The position numbers were made by a program, and so were the translations under genes. Shown piece after piece: positions 56,437 through 64,000 of a stretch of DNA of 64,000 nt. The notes under the pieces are model-generated. The model ran no database searches, had not been told where the DNA came from, and was given only the letters and a program-made list of their open reading frames with translations. The stretch is from NCBI RefSeq assembly GCF_018271995.1, contig NZ_JAGUCO010000002.1, forward strand, positions 124,001 through 188,000, in the 5' to 3' direction. This DNA comes from Carboxylicivirga linearis (lineage in GTDB: Bacteria; Bacteroidota; Bacteroidia; Bacteroidales; Marinilabiliaceae). Within the stretch, counting starts at the first letter, position 1. Every line of letters starts with the position of its first letter.

Positions 56437-57024
56437 TTATGAAGGTGTAAGAATCAAAACGAGGAGTGATAAATTCCAGAGCATATGATGAAGAATTGAC
56501 CATCTTAATCCAATTTTTATTCGTATGTAGCTTAGAAAAATCCCGCCAATTATCATACTTCCTGTAATAATGGGTAGAAAAACATAAAACAAAAAGTCGT
56601 TGTTACTATAATTGAATGAATGCATTAGGCCAAATGCAATAATGGAAGTATAAACAAAATACTTAAATAAAGAATTTCGTCTTTTGTTCAACCTTCCCGA
56701 TGTTAACCTGTTAATTAGTCTGGCCAGATAATTTCTTTTATATTTTAATGGAAATCTAAAAATAAATTCTTCAGATATTGGAAATATTAATACTAATAAA
56801 AAAAATAGGGTTAAGGTGCTGTAATCCTCTAATTGCACTTTATGTTCAAGTGTAATTACATTGTGTTCAATTATTTTTAATAATCCAAGTACGGGAATTG
56901 CAAATAGCACCTCCCAAAGAAATATTTTACCTACTAAAGTAAGCCTTTCATTAAAAGATAACCTTTTTGCTTCTTCATCAGGATTTTTAATCCATTCAAA
57001 TACATCTGTTAATGCTGTTTTCAT
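56437..57024 (-). CDS. CPBP-family intramembrane metalloprotease
   Basis: The 195-residue protein has six to eight hydrophobic segments and the CPBP (Abi/CAAX) motifs: EEFIFRFPLK (EExxxR), FGLMHSFNYSN (FxxxH) and LHHMLWN (HxxxN). The family includes CAAX-type and bacteriocin-immunity-like proteases. The role here is unknown. It is followed on the same strand by nothing closely coupled; the next gene upstream is a secreted protein. Confidence 0.85.
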   Translation of the reverse strand: MKTALTDVFEWIKNPDEEAKRLSFNERLTLVGKIFLWEVLFAIPVLGLLKIIEHNVITLEHKVQLEDYSTLTLFFLLVLIFPISEEFIFRFPLKYKRNYLARLINRLTSGRLNKRRNSLFKYFVYTSIIAFGLMHSFNYSNNDFLFYVFLPIITGSMIIGGIFLSYIRIKIGLRWSILHHMLWNLSLLVLILTPS

Positions 57025-57052
57025 GTCAGGTAAAGCTAGTTGTTTTTAGGGT

Positions 57053-57550
57053 TTATATATCAAGTAAATCAGAGTATGTCATAAAAAACTCTCTGGCAGT
57101 ATTGTTCAGAGGTATTTCGTCTTTGATTGTTACGATGTTTTTGTTGCCTTTATCGGGACTGCATAAGCAGAGCTGTTTAACTTTATGGTTTTTTAAAAGA
57201 TCAACGCTGGTGCCTGGTAAATAAAACGAAATAATAGCATCTCCATATTTATCCATTGGTTGAATTTGGGTTTTGCTCAGTAATACTTCGTTGTCCGACT
57301 CTTCTGATGTTTTAATTAGCAAGCTGTATTCGTTATTGTTACGGCCTATGCTGTGGTGAAAAAGCAACAGAACATAGCCACTTTCTTGCTCTGATTGTAT
57401 GGTTCCCAGACCAATTTTAAATTTACATTTTCGGTTTTCCGAAAGTTTAATAAACTCGCTTTTTTGCTCAAATACGCCTTCAATCAGCGATTGAGCATAT
57501 ATCTGAAATCCCAAAAGGAATATGGAAAGAGTGAGTAGATTTTTTTTCAT
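57053..57550 (-). CDS. Hypothetical secreted protein
   Basis: I place the start at 57550 (MKKNLLTLSIFLLGFQIYAQ, a signal peptide) rather than 57583, giving 165 residues. The mature protein is beta-rich, with KFKIGLGTIQSEQESGYVLLLFH and LPGTSVDLLKNHKVKQLCLC. I do not recognise the family. The 21-bp array B lies upstream of its start, and the CPBP gene follows 29 bases after its stop, so the two may be co-transcribed. Confidence 0.55.
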   Translation of the reverse strand: MKKNLLTLSIFLLGFQIYAQSLIEGVFEQKSEFIKLSENRKCKFKIGLGTIQSEQESGYVLLLFHHSIGRNNNEYSLLIKTSEESDNEVLLSKTQIQPMDKYGDAIISFYLPGTSVDLLKNHKVKQLCLCSPDKGNKNIVTIKDEIPLNNTAREFFMTYSDLLDI

Positions 57551-57574
57551 GGTTAAGATTTTTTTTACAGGTCT

Positions 57575-57763
57575 GTTGGGCATTTACATTTTAGCGTTAG
57601 GCAAATACATTATTACATTTGGCAGTTGCATTATTGCATTTGGCAAATGCATTATTCTATTTGGCAAATACATTTAAGCGTTTGGCAAATGCATTATTGC
57701 TTTGGGCAAATGTGTAAGCCCGTTTGGCAAATACATTTATGGTTTGGGCAAATACATTTCAGC
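57575..57763. repeat. 21-bp tandem repeat array B (9 units), core ATTTGGCAAAT
   Basis: Nine units of exactly 21 bp run from 57575 to 57763, close to the consensus RTTTGGCAAATRCATTWTWGC. The best units start at 57638, 57659, 57680 and 57722. The near-palindromic core ATTTGGCAAAT is followed by ATGCATTATTGC or ATACATTTAAGC. It lies upstream of the secreted-protein gene (57550) and downstream of the hypothetical gene at 57853. The sequence differs from array A, but the period and layout are the same. Confidence 0.85.
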
Positions 57764-57808
57764 ATCATTATTTTTGTTAGGTGTTAATGGCAATTAATTA
57801 TTGGCAAT

Positions 57809-57848
57809 AGAAAAGGCATCCTGGTGAAATATTTTCCGGGATGCCTGA
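57809..57848 (-). terminator. Terminator after the hypothetical gene at 57853-58518
   Basis: AGGCATCCTGG pairs with CCGGGATGCCT (57814-57824 with 57836-57846), followed on the minus strand by T residues. It separates this transcript from array B. Confidence 0.75.
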
Positions 57849-57852
57849 ATTT

Positions 57853-58518
57853 TTATTTAGTAATTACCCGGGTTATTCTAACAACTTCCTTGTACTGTGC
57901 ACTTCTGGCACCGAATAAACTTTTCAGATACAATTTAATGCGACGTGTAATACCATATAAACCATTGTCGCCATTAAAAGCTTCTTTCTGAATTGTTTGG
58001 GCATGCTTTAATTTGTTTTCGCATGTGTACACATTATTTATTCCATCTTTCATCTGTTGTAAAAAGCTTTCGAGCTGAGAAATCTGAAGCTCTTCGCGGG
58101 CAGGGGCATAATTATCAAGGCCTTTTAATACATCAATCATCTGTGAAAAATGATCTACACGAGCTTCTGTTCCTTGCTGCGAAAGGCGTCGGCTACCAGT
58201 AATTTTATCACATAAAGCCTTGATGCTTTGATAAACTTCTTCAACAATATCTATCGAAGCCATAAGATCTTTTACAGCTAAAGCTGTTTTACTTAATGGT
58301 TTCATTACTATATTTCGCTGTCCCCTGGCCATTGCGCATTCGGCTTGTATTACACTAACCTTCTCATGGCTTTCAGAGGCTGTTTTTAAAACTTCTTCAA
58401 GATGGCTGACAGTCAGATCTGGTGAAGGAGGAGTGTAGCTGGATTGGGACTTTAAGTAGGTAATAAAATTATTGGCAGCTTGTAATTTACTGGCCATTCC
58501 GGTTTCGGTTAAACTCAT
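57853..58518 (-). CDS. Hypothetical alpha-helical protein
   Basis: The 221-residue protein has no signal peptide and looks mostly helical, with probable coiled segments around 40-110 and 120-190 (LEEVLKTASESHEKVSVIQA, LESFLQQMKDGINNVYTCEN). I do not recognise a domain. The C-terminal part is basic (RRIKLYLKSLFGARSAQYKE). It has its own terminator and faces the sigma factor gene across a 282-base AT-rich gap. Confidence 0.55.
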   Translation of the reverse strand: MSLTETGMASKLQAANNFITYLKSQSSYTPPSPDLTVSHLEEVLKTASESHEKVSVIQAECAMARGQRNIVMKPLSKTALAVKDLMASIDIVEEVYQSIKALCDKITGSRRLSQQGTEARVDHFSQMIDVLKGLDNYAPAREELQISQLESFLQQMKDGINNVYTCENKLKHAQTIQKEAFNGDNGLYGITRRIKLYLKSLFGARSAQYKEVVRITRVITK

Positions 58519-58800
58519 AGACTTATGATTTAAAGGTTACTAAAATAGATTCTAATATAATATTAATTGTTAATATAATAATAAATAATACTTAAAATAT
58601 TATTTATGTAGGAATGTATTATGGTTGATTTGATAATTAGATAATTAAGCTACAATAGTATTTATAGGGGCTTGAATGGTTTTGTTTATTGTTATGATTG
58701 ATGAAGAAAGTTTTATACTTACATTTAACTGATTTAAAAAAAATATCTTCATAATGTCACAAATCCATCATTTTATCGACTTATAATAAAACGCACTAAT

Positions 58801-59292
58801 TTGACACAGTTCGAAACAGTATATCAAATGTATTATCAGGGTTTGCACCGCGCTGCTCAACAAATGTTGAGCAATAAGGAGGAAGCCGGTGATGTGGTAC
58901 AGGAGGTATTTGTTAGTCTGTATAATCGAATGCAGTCACATTCAGCAGAAATCAACAATGTAAAAAGTTGGTTATACCGGGCGGTAATGAATAAATGCAT
59001 TGATGCAGGTCGTAGTCAAAAGAACATTCAATCTCTTGAAGGAGTATCGGTTGTTGCAGAAGATATCAATATTGATGATAACAATTACCAGACTAAAATA
59101 CTGCAAGCGGCCTTGCAGAGCTTGAATGAGAAGGAACGAATGATGGTGGTTTTATATAGCCAGGGCTTATCATATAAAGAGATTGCTGAAACAGCAGAAG
59201 TTAATTTTACTTCGGTGGGTAAAACCCTTTCGCGAAGTTTAAAAAAGTTGGAAACCCTTTTAAAACATCAGAAACATGAATTGCTTGGATGA
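58801..59292 (+). CDS. ECF-type RNA polymerase sigma factor
   Basis: The 163-residue protein has sigma region 2 (FETVYQMYYQGLHRAAQQML, NKEEAGDVVQEVFVSLYNRM) and region 4 with the HTH YSQGLSYKEIAETAEVNFTS. It begins with TTG: a stop codon at 58786-58788 leaves TTG at 58801 as the only start that keeps region 2 intact. It overlaps the next gene by 17 bases, so sigma and anti-sigma are translationally coupled. The target promoters are unknown. Confidence 0.92.
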   Translation: MTQFETVYQMYYQGLHRAAQQMLSNKEEAGDVVQEVFVSLYNRMQSHSAEINNVKSWLYRAVMNKCIDAGRSQKNIQSLEGVSVVAEDINIDDNNYQTKILQAALQSLNEKERMMVVLYSQGLSYKEIAETAEVNFTSVGKTLSRSLKKLETLLKHQKHELLG

Positions 59293-59698
59293 GGGAATAA
59301 TTCAAAGTTATATCGACGGGGAATTGTCGGATAAAGAGATGAGTGATGTTGCCATGCATATTTCATCCTGTAAACATTGTTTAGCTCAGTTAAAACAACA
59401 GGAAGAACGCAAAAATACCTTGTTGGATATAATGCAAAATGCAAATGATAAGGTTGAAGTTCCTGCATTTAACGTTCCAGTGCAGGTTGTTGAAATTCCG
59501 CTGCGAAGAAGTAGAGTTTGGATGAAAGTGAGTGCTGCCTGCGTGTTTTTAATTTTGTTGCTTACTACCTATCAGTCGCAGGATAAAGAGCAGAAAGAGA
59601 TATTTTTTTATCCCGAGTGGCAGGATCAGGTGGATGCCAACCTACCCATTACGCAGCAGAGTTTTACCATTACATATACTGAATCATCTGTGAATTAG
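59276..59698 (+). CDS. Anti-sigma factor with zinc-binding domain
   Basis: The 140-residue protein has a zinc-finger anti-sigma domain (YIDGELSDKEMSDVAMHISS, with HxxxCxxC at His28-Cys35), then a membrane helix (VSAACVFLILLLTTY) and a short periplasmic tail. It would hold the ECF sigma factor at the membrane until a signal arrives. Start overlaps the sigma gene. The next gene, a secreted propeller, follows after 70 bases and could be the signal partner or a target (inference). Confidence 0.9.
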   Translation: MNCLDEGIIQSYIDGELSDKEMSDVAMHISSCKHCLAQLKQQEERKNTLLDIMQNANDKVEVPAFNVPVQVVEIPLRRSRVWMKVSAACVFLILLLTTYQSQDKEQKEIFFYPEWQDQVDANLPITQQSFTITYTESSVN

Positions 59699-59767
59699 AC
59701 AATATTAGAGATAAATACTAAGGAACACAGTTTGCTTTATTACATTTTAATGCCAAAAAATAATAAA

Positions 59768-61048
59768 ATGACTAGATTAATAATAACATTATGTATGTCG
59801 GTTTTGATGATGTCAATACAGGCGCAAAGCTTGCTTGATTTATATAAAAAGGGCAATGTGAAATTGGTTCCCGATACGGAATATGCCGTTGGCAACGATT
59901 GGAATACAGTTTTTGAAACCTATAACGATACTCTTTATGGCAAGTGGATGGGGAATCGAAAATCCATTAAGGTTTTACCCGATGGATCGGTGGTGGTTAA
60001 TCATGCCTATCACAATTATTATTCTAAGTTTTCACCTAAAGGAACTTTTCAGAAAGAATTTAAAGTGATTGGCCAAAGTGGTAAATCGTTTAAAAAGACG
60101 CAGGCAATATCGGGCATTATTAATGAAAATACCTTCTTTACCGGGTTGGATAATTTAGGCAATATGTTGTGTTTCGATTTTGATGGAAACTACAAAAAAA
60201 CATTGAAGCTTGATTATATGTCGCGTCAGGAAATTGCATTGCCCAACGGTAAGATTGCTGTTGTGGGTTGGGTGATATGGGCTGAAAAGTTTCGCGATTT
60301 TGTTGCCATTGTTGATTATGAAACCAATGAAGAGAAGGTAATATGGGAACATTACACCGATCGATGCAATGAGGAGGAACATTGCAAGTTATTTCACTAT
60401 TCCTATCAATTTGAGAAAGGAGGGAGCTTCTCCTTTCGAACGATGCCGTTTTCAAATGCTTTAGGCTTAAGTTCTCCCCCAGAGATTGCTTGTGTAAATA
60501 ATCAGTTAGTGTTGGCAATGCCAGGCTCCGGAGATATCAAAGTATTTAGCTTGGAAGGAGAATTGCAGGATACGTATAAAATTAACTGGACAAAAAATTA
60601 TTTGACGATTGAGGAACAAAAGGAGATTCAACAAAAGGCTATTGATGGATATCAATCAATGGATCATTCAATGTCGAAAGCGTGGTCATCTGAAAAAGAG
60701 CAAGAGGATGCGATTCAAGGATTAATATCCCAAATGAAAGCCGATTTGGATAAAATTACTGATCCACTGCCCAAACCAACTTTTTCAACCATCTTAAAAG
60801 ATTCGGATGATAACCTATTGTTTTTCGAATTCCCCGAAGAAGAGAACAAGAATATCTTTAATGTATGGATTTATCAGCGCGACGGAAGCTTTGTATGTAA
60901 GAGTAGCTTGGTGTGCGATGATTATAATTTGCAGATCAATCCATCTAAATTAGTCTTTCATAATGGATATTTATATGGACTTCAAACCAAGAAGGATGTT
61001 GATGGAATTCCTTTACGTTTGGTGCGCTTCAAGTTAGCGAGCGAATAA
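59768..61048 (+). CDS. Secreted six-bladed beta-propeller-like protein
   Basis: The frame extends to 59732, but the methionine at 59768 starts a signal peptide (LCMSVLMMSIQAQS), so I place the start there, giving 426 residues. The mature part is rich in short beta segments with a repeating hydrophobic-polar pattern (GSVVVNHAYHNYYSKFSPKG, NMLCFDFDGNYKKTLKL, GYLYGLQTKKDVDGIPL), consistent with a six-bladed propeller. The function is unknown. It follows the ECF sigma / anti-sigma pair on the same strand and ends at a terminator. Confidence 0.65.
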   Translation: MTRLIITLCMSVLMMSIQAQSLLDLYKKGNVKLVPDTEYAVGNDWNTVFETYNDTLYGKWMGNRKSIKVLPDGSVVVNHAYHNYYSKFSPKGTFQKEFKVIGQSGKSFKKTQAISGIINENTFFTGLDNLGNMLCFDFDGNYKKTLKLDYMSRQEIALPNGKIAVVGWVIWAEKFRDFVAIVDYETNEEKVIWEHYTDRCNEEEHCKLFHYSYQFEKGGSFSFRTMPFSNALGLSSPPEIACVNNQLVLAMPGSGDIKVFSLEGELQDTYKINWTKNYLTIEEQKEIQQKAIDGYQSMDHSMSKAWSSEKEQEDAIQGLISQMKADLDKITDPLPKPTFSTILKDSDDNLLFFEFPEEENKNIFNVWIYQRDGSFVCKSSLVCDDYNLQINPSKLVFHNGYLYGLQTKKDVDGIPLRLVRFKLASE

Positions 61049-61068
61049 GCTCTTAAAAAGTAAGTTTC

Positions 61069-61101
61069 AAAGGTCGTTTGCATTGCAGGTGACCTTTTTT
61101 T
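61069..61101 (+). terminator. Terminator after the propeller gene
   Basis: AAAGGTC (61069-61075) pairs with GACCTTT (61091-61097), followed by further T. Confidence 0.75.
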
Positions 61102-61243
61102 ATGCTGTACATTTTTGTAAGAATCAGCGTGTTTTATACTACATTATTGTGGAGGCGATTTAGCTAAGTTATTTTGTTTCAGTGTCTATTTTTTGATTGC
61201 ATCATTATTGTATGATTATTTATCAAACAAATACCTACTAATT

Positions 61244-61450
61244 ATGAGTGCAGAAGAAATTAAAGAGTTAGAAGCTGTAGTAAATAAACTAAAGTTTAAG
61301 GCCAGCATGAAAGCCAGTGAATTACATGATTTGGTAGAGGATAGGTTGTTATCAGATTTTGAGGACCTGATACCTTTTGCTGAAACTACCTACGCTGCAT
61401 GTAAAGCATGGAGCGATAAAAATAAAGAGTTAGCTAAGCTAAAAGCTTAA
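61244..61450 (+). CDS. CCE_0567-family small metalloprotein
   Basis: The frame extends upstream to 61193, but MSAEEIKELEAVVNKL at 61244 fits the family start, giving 68 residues. The sequence KASELHDLVEDRLLSDFEDL, then FAETTYAACKAWSDKNKELA, matches the short two-helix CCE_0567 family, which has a conserved HDLxED motif (His and acidic metal ligands). These proteins are usually found in nitrogen-fixation clusters. Here it stands alone with its own terminator and no nif gene in the window. Confidence 0.75.
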   Translation: MSAEEIKELEAVVNKLKFKASMKASELHDLVEDRLLSDFEDLIPFAETTYAACKAWSDKNKELAKLKA

Positions 61451-61473
61451 GTAAACTTGATTTTGGGATAAGA

Positions 61474-61504
61474 GGGAATAGTTAACGAATTGTTCCCTTT
61501 TTTA
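61474..61504 (+). terminator. Terminator after the CCE_0567-like gene
   Basis: GGGAATAGTT pairs with AATTGTTCCC (two wobble pairs) around AACG, followed by seven T. Confidence 0.75.
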
Positions 61505-61651
61505 GTGGGTGATTTTTCAGTTGGAAAGCTAAAAGTAGTGCTGTTTGACAATTATTAATTAAGCAATTAAAAGTTGTAAGCAATCAGCCATTAGCTACCA
61601 GCTTTTTTTGCCTTTAACTTTTATCATGCTTACTTTTGCCGACCTAAATTA

Positions 61652-62605
61652 ATGAGCATGGAATTCCCCTGGGGGCATAATAAGCGATATAACGATTATA
61701 GTTCATATATAAAGCAAACTTTTGGAGAGCGGGTACAGAAACTTTCTGTGAATGCGGGTTTTACCTGTCCTAACCGAGACGGAACTAAAGGTGTGGGTGG
61801 TTGTGCTTTTTGCAATAACAGTACTTTTAATCCGGCATATTGTGGCCCTGAAAAGACTATAACAGAGCAGTTGGAGCAAGGTATTTCCTTTTTTCAGCCC
61901 AAGTATAAGACCATGCAATATCTGGCATATTTCCAGGCGTACAGTAATACTTACGGCGAAACGCAAGAACTTTTGAAATTGTATAAAGAGGCCTTGGATC
62001 ATCCATTGGTTAAAGGTTTAGTTTTAGGCACTCGGCCCGACTGTATTTCGGATGATTTATTGGAACATTTGGCTGAATGGCAAAAAGAGTATTATATAGC
62101 CATTGAACTAGGGGCAGAGTCTACTTTGGAGAGTACTTTGGTTGATATTAATCGCGGTCATACCTACGCCGAAACAGTTGAAACTACCAAACGAATAGTG
62201 GCTCATAATATTCCGGTTGGAATACATTTAATTCTTGGGTTACCCGGTGAATTGAAAGAGGATATGTTACTTCATGCAACAGAAATCTCTAAATTACCCA
62301 TTAACTTTTTAAAGTTACATCAACTGCAAATTGTTAAGGGAAGTGCATTTGCAAAACAGTTCAAGAATAATCCTGAAAGCTTCAATTTATACTCAGCTGA
62401 AAATTATATTGAGCTGGTAGTTGATTTTATCGAGCGTTTGAATCCCGAAATTGTATTGGAACGTTTTATCAGTCAGGCACCGCATGAATTATTAATTGCA
62501 CCCCGTTGGGGCTTGAAAAACTTTGAATTTGTAGCCAAAGTTGAAAAACGACTAAAGGAACGTGATACCTGGCAGGGGAAATTGTTTGGGAAACCTTCAG
62601 AATAA
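61652..62605 (+). CDS. TIGR01212-family radical SAM protein (YhcC-like)
   Basis: The 317-residue protein has the family opening GHNKRYNDYSSYIKQTFGERVQKL (here in two halves), an iron-sulfur motif CPNRDGTKGVGGCAFCNN in the CxxxxxxxxxCxxC arrangement of this subgroup, and GLVLGTRPDCISDDLLEHLA. The reaction of the family is not well established; it is linked to tRNA or cofactor modification in some annotation. It is monocistronic, with a hairpin 65 bases after its stop. Confidence 0.9.
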   Translation: MSMEFPWGHNKRYNDYSSYIKQTFGERVQKLSVNAGFTCPNRDGTKGVGGCAFCNNSTFNPAYCGPEKTITEQLEQGISFFQPKYKTMQYLAYFQAYSNTYGETQELLKLYKEALDHPLVKGLVLGTRPDCISDDLLEHLAEWQKEYYIAIELGAESTLESTLVDINRGHTYAETVETTKRIVAHNIPVGIHLILGLPGELKEDMLLHATEISKLPINFLKLHQLQIVKGSAFAKQFKNNPESFNLYSAENYIELVVDFIERLNPEIVLERFISQAPHELLIAPRWGLKNFEFVAKVEKRLKERDTWQGKLFGKPSE

Positions 62606-62670
62606 TTTCTTCCTATATAAGTTAGGAGAGGATTAAGCAAGTTTTTTTGAAGTCCCGAAGCGACGTCTGT

Positions 62671-62700
62671 AATAGCATAGTACGAAAGTGCTATGCTATT
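62671..62700. other. 13-bp hairpin with GAAA loop between convergent genes
   Basis: AATAGCATAGTAC pairs with GTGCTATGCTATT (one T-G pair) around GAAA. No T run follows on either strand, so it is not a classic terminator; it may be a REP-like element or a transcript-end stabiliser for the two converging genes. Confidence 0.6.
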
Positions 62701-62727
62701 AGAAAGAGAATAGTACATGAAATATTC

Positions 62728-63072
62728 TTACAGATTAATCACCTTATCAGCATTTGTTTGCAGGGTAATAATATCCATCATGGTACCTTTGATTCCAACC
62801 TGTATATTATCAGCAATACTATAGTAGTTAAGGCAGGTACCACAGGCAATGATTTTAACGCCTCGCTCTTCCAGCTTTTTCATTTGCTCAATAACAGGAC
62901 TATTTTGTGCTAATAATTTTACTCCGCCGTTATATAGCGCAATAAATGAGGGCAAGCGGCTATCTTCATCTAAAAGTCGCAAATAATTAGCTATTAATTT
63001 AATTCCCAGTTCTTCATCTCCATCACCCATTCCATACCGGGTAATTTGAAGTAATTCGCATAGTGGTTTCAT
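62728..63072 (-). CDS. DsrE-family sulfurtransferase-like protein
   Basis: The 114-residue protein has the DsrE/YedF C-terminal pattern: FIALYNGGVKLLAQNSP, LEERGVKIIACGTCLNYYSI, with the catalytic-type cysteine in CGTC. YedF-like proteins are linked to selenium or sulfur relay. Here the N-terminal TusA-like (SirA) domain of YedF is absent, so it is the DsrE domain alone. It stands 91 bases after the DUF4197 stop on the same strand, beyond a hairpin. Confidence 0.82.
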   Translation of the reverse strand: MKPLCELLQITRYGMGDGDEELGIKLIANYLRLLDEDSRLPSFIALYNGGVKLLAQNSPVIEQMKKLEERGVKIIACGTCLNYYSIADNIQVGIKGTMMDIITLQTNADKVINL

Positions 63073-63102
63073 ATTCCAAGTTAAAAGGTTAAAGTGAAAA
63101 GT

Positions 63103-63153
63103 AGAATATTAAAGGCAAAAAGTTATACTTTAACTTTTTGCCTTTAATATTCT
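63103..63153. terminator. Perfect 23-bp inverted repeat, likely terminator of the DUF4197 gene
   Basis: AGAATATTAAAGGCAAAAAG (63103-63122, continuing GTTA to 63125) pairs perfectly with the complementary arm to 63153 around the 5-base loop TACTT. It lies between the DUF4197 stop and the DsrE start on the minus strand. The arm contains the T-rich half that can act as a terminator in either direction. Confidence 0.7.
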
Positions 63154-63162
63154 GAATTGTTT

Positions 63163-63897
63163 TTATTTAAATACTCTTTCTAGTACATCATTTACGCGAG
63201 CAGCCGGATCTTGACGGATGTTTTTTTCTTCATCAGCAATTTTAACGAAAAGGCCGTTTAAGGCTTGTTCTGTAAGATATCGATCTAAATCAACATCTAC
63301 CGTTTTTAATCCAGCCATTTGTCCTAGAGGATTATCGGCAATTTTATTCCATCTGCCGGTTAATGATTCCCACGATTCATTGGTTGAAACGCCTGCCGCA
63401 ATTTCTTTATCCAGTGATTTTTGAATTTTAGGATTGTATAAATTAAATAGTTCTTTGTACGTGTTATTCTTCAAATATTGTGTGGCAGCATCTGTTTCGC
63501 CGTTTAAAATGGTGAATGCATCTTGTATCGTCATTTTTTTAACTGCTGTCCAAAAAACGGGCCCTGCTTCTTTGGCGGCATCTTCTGCTGCTCGATTAAT
63601 ACTCTTAATAACATCTTCAACCAGCTTGTCGCCACCCGGTATTTTAGATGCATTATCAACAATAATATCAGCTTCTTTAGGTAGGAGAATCTTTACCAAA
63701 TCATCGCCATAATAGCCATTTGTTACACCCAACCTTGCTGAAGCCGAATCTGTTCCAACACGAAGGGCTTCCTTTAATCCATTGGCTACTTCATCTTCTG
63801 TTAAGGGTATATCAATTGGCAGGGTTTCTGCTATTTTTGTTAATTCTGCACAAGCTGTCAGGCTAACTAAGAGCAGAAGAGTGTAAATTTTTTTCAT
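63163..63897 (-). CDS. DUF4197 lipoprotein
   Basis: The 244-residue protein has a lipoprotein signal peptide (LLLLVSLTACAEL) and the DUF4197 pattern: LTEDEVANGLKEALRVGTDSA, NGYYGDDLVKILLPKEAD, WTAVKKMTIQDAFTILNGETDA, TEQALNGLFVKIADEEKNIR. The family is periplasmic or outer-membrane-associated with unknown function. Only 103 bases remain after its start to the window end, so what lies upstream is not visible. Confidence 0.9.
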   Translation of the reverse strand: MKKIYTLLLLVSLTACAELTKIAETLPIDIPLTEDEVANGLKEALRVGTDSASARLGVTNGYYGDDLVKILLPKEADIIVDNASKIPGGDKLVEDVIKSINRAAEDAAKEAGPVFWTAVKKMTIQDAFTILNGETDAATQYLKNNTYKELFNLYNPKIQKSLDKEIAAGVSTNESWESLTGRWNKIADNPLGQMAGLKTVDVDLDRYLTEQALNGLFVKIADEEKNIRQDPAARVNDVLERVFK

Positions 63898-64000
63898 CAG
63901 GTTGTTTGTTTATTTGTTCAATTTGTCGGTTGTTAATCATGCTGATGTTATGTTTCTTGTATATCAATCAAACATCAGTTTAGTCTATGATCTCTTTTTT

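Noticed and set aside
60138-60518. 126-codon frame antisense to the propeller gene
   Set aside because: Its composition is unlike a real protein (many His, Gln, Tyr), and the plus-strand gene has a signal peptide and a terminator.

Overview
The window is about 64 kb of AT-rich chromosome from a member of the Bacteroidota. The evidence is the many lipoprotein signal peptides, SusC/BtuB-type outer-membrane biology, promoter elements of the Bacteroidota type (TTG, about 20 bases, TAnnTTTG), a fused CcoNO oxidase subunit, and families such as DUF4199, DUF4861, DUF4197 and META-domain lipoproteins. The mix of a pectin locus, a high-affinity cbb3 oxidase, Hcp-based nitrosative stress defence and glycine betaine uptake suggests a marine or brackish facultative anaerobe, perhaps of the Marinilabiliales; that placement is inference. 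I see no prophage, insertion sequence, CRISPR array, rRNA or tRNA gene.

Layout. 1-2.1 kb: end of rimO, then a cobalamin riboswitch controlling cbiA. 2.2-11.9 kb: a pectin / rhamnogalacturonan locus (divergent DUF4861 protein; then two six-hairpin glycosidases, a GH105 hydrolase and a GH28 polygalacturonase in one tight operon). 12-25 kb: housekeeping and stress genes (META lipoprotein, SulP transporter, dnaX with a slippery A10 run, monomeric isocitrate dehydrogenase, class D beta-lactamase, phosphoesterase, oxidoreductase, esterase, DUF3307-SatD pair). 25.9-35.4 kb: sugar-phosphate mutarotase, then the cbb3 oxidase cluster ccoI-S-NO-Q-P-G-H plus a TauE/SafE-like membrane protein. 35.7-40.3 kb: a second cobalamin riboswitch, a BtuB-like receptor and two tandem BtuG-like beta-propeller lipoproteins. 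40.6-47.9 kb: trpB, a lipoprotein, a 21-bp repeat array abutting an nrfH remnant, hcp and its ferredoxin partner with a divergent Crp/Fnr regulator, N-formylglutamate amidohydrolase and a small HTH protein. 48.6-54.8 kb: two glycine betaine uptake loci (BCCT carrier; porin plus OpuA-type ABC system) that share a near-identical promoter. 54.9-64 kb: amidohydrolase, small membrane and secreted proteins, a second 21-bp array, an ECF sigma / anti-sigma pair with a beta-propeller protein, a CCE_0567-like protein, a TIGR01212 radical SAM protein, a DsrE protein and a DUF4197 lipoprotein.

The most interesting signals are in non-coding DNA. (1) Three perfect TATAAG-N8-CTTATA operators spaced exactly 29 bp apart lie upstream of satD. 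(2) A 47-bp promoter module is duplicated in front of both betaine uptake loci, and each copy is followed by a terminator-like hairpin inside the leader. (3) Two unrelated-sequence arrays share the same 21-bp period and a palindromic core. (4) An A10 run in dnaX lies where a -1 shift joins a gamma-like short form to a tau-like long form. (5) A 16-bp palindrome is placed as a class II activator site for the hcp operon. These were read by eye; no database search or folding program was run.
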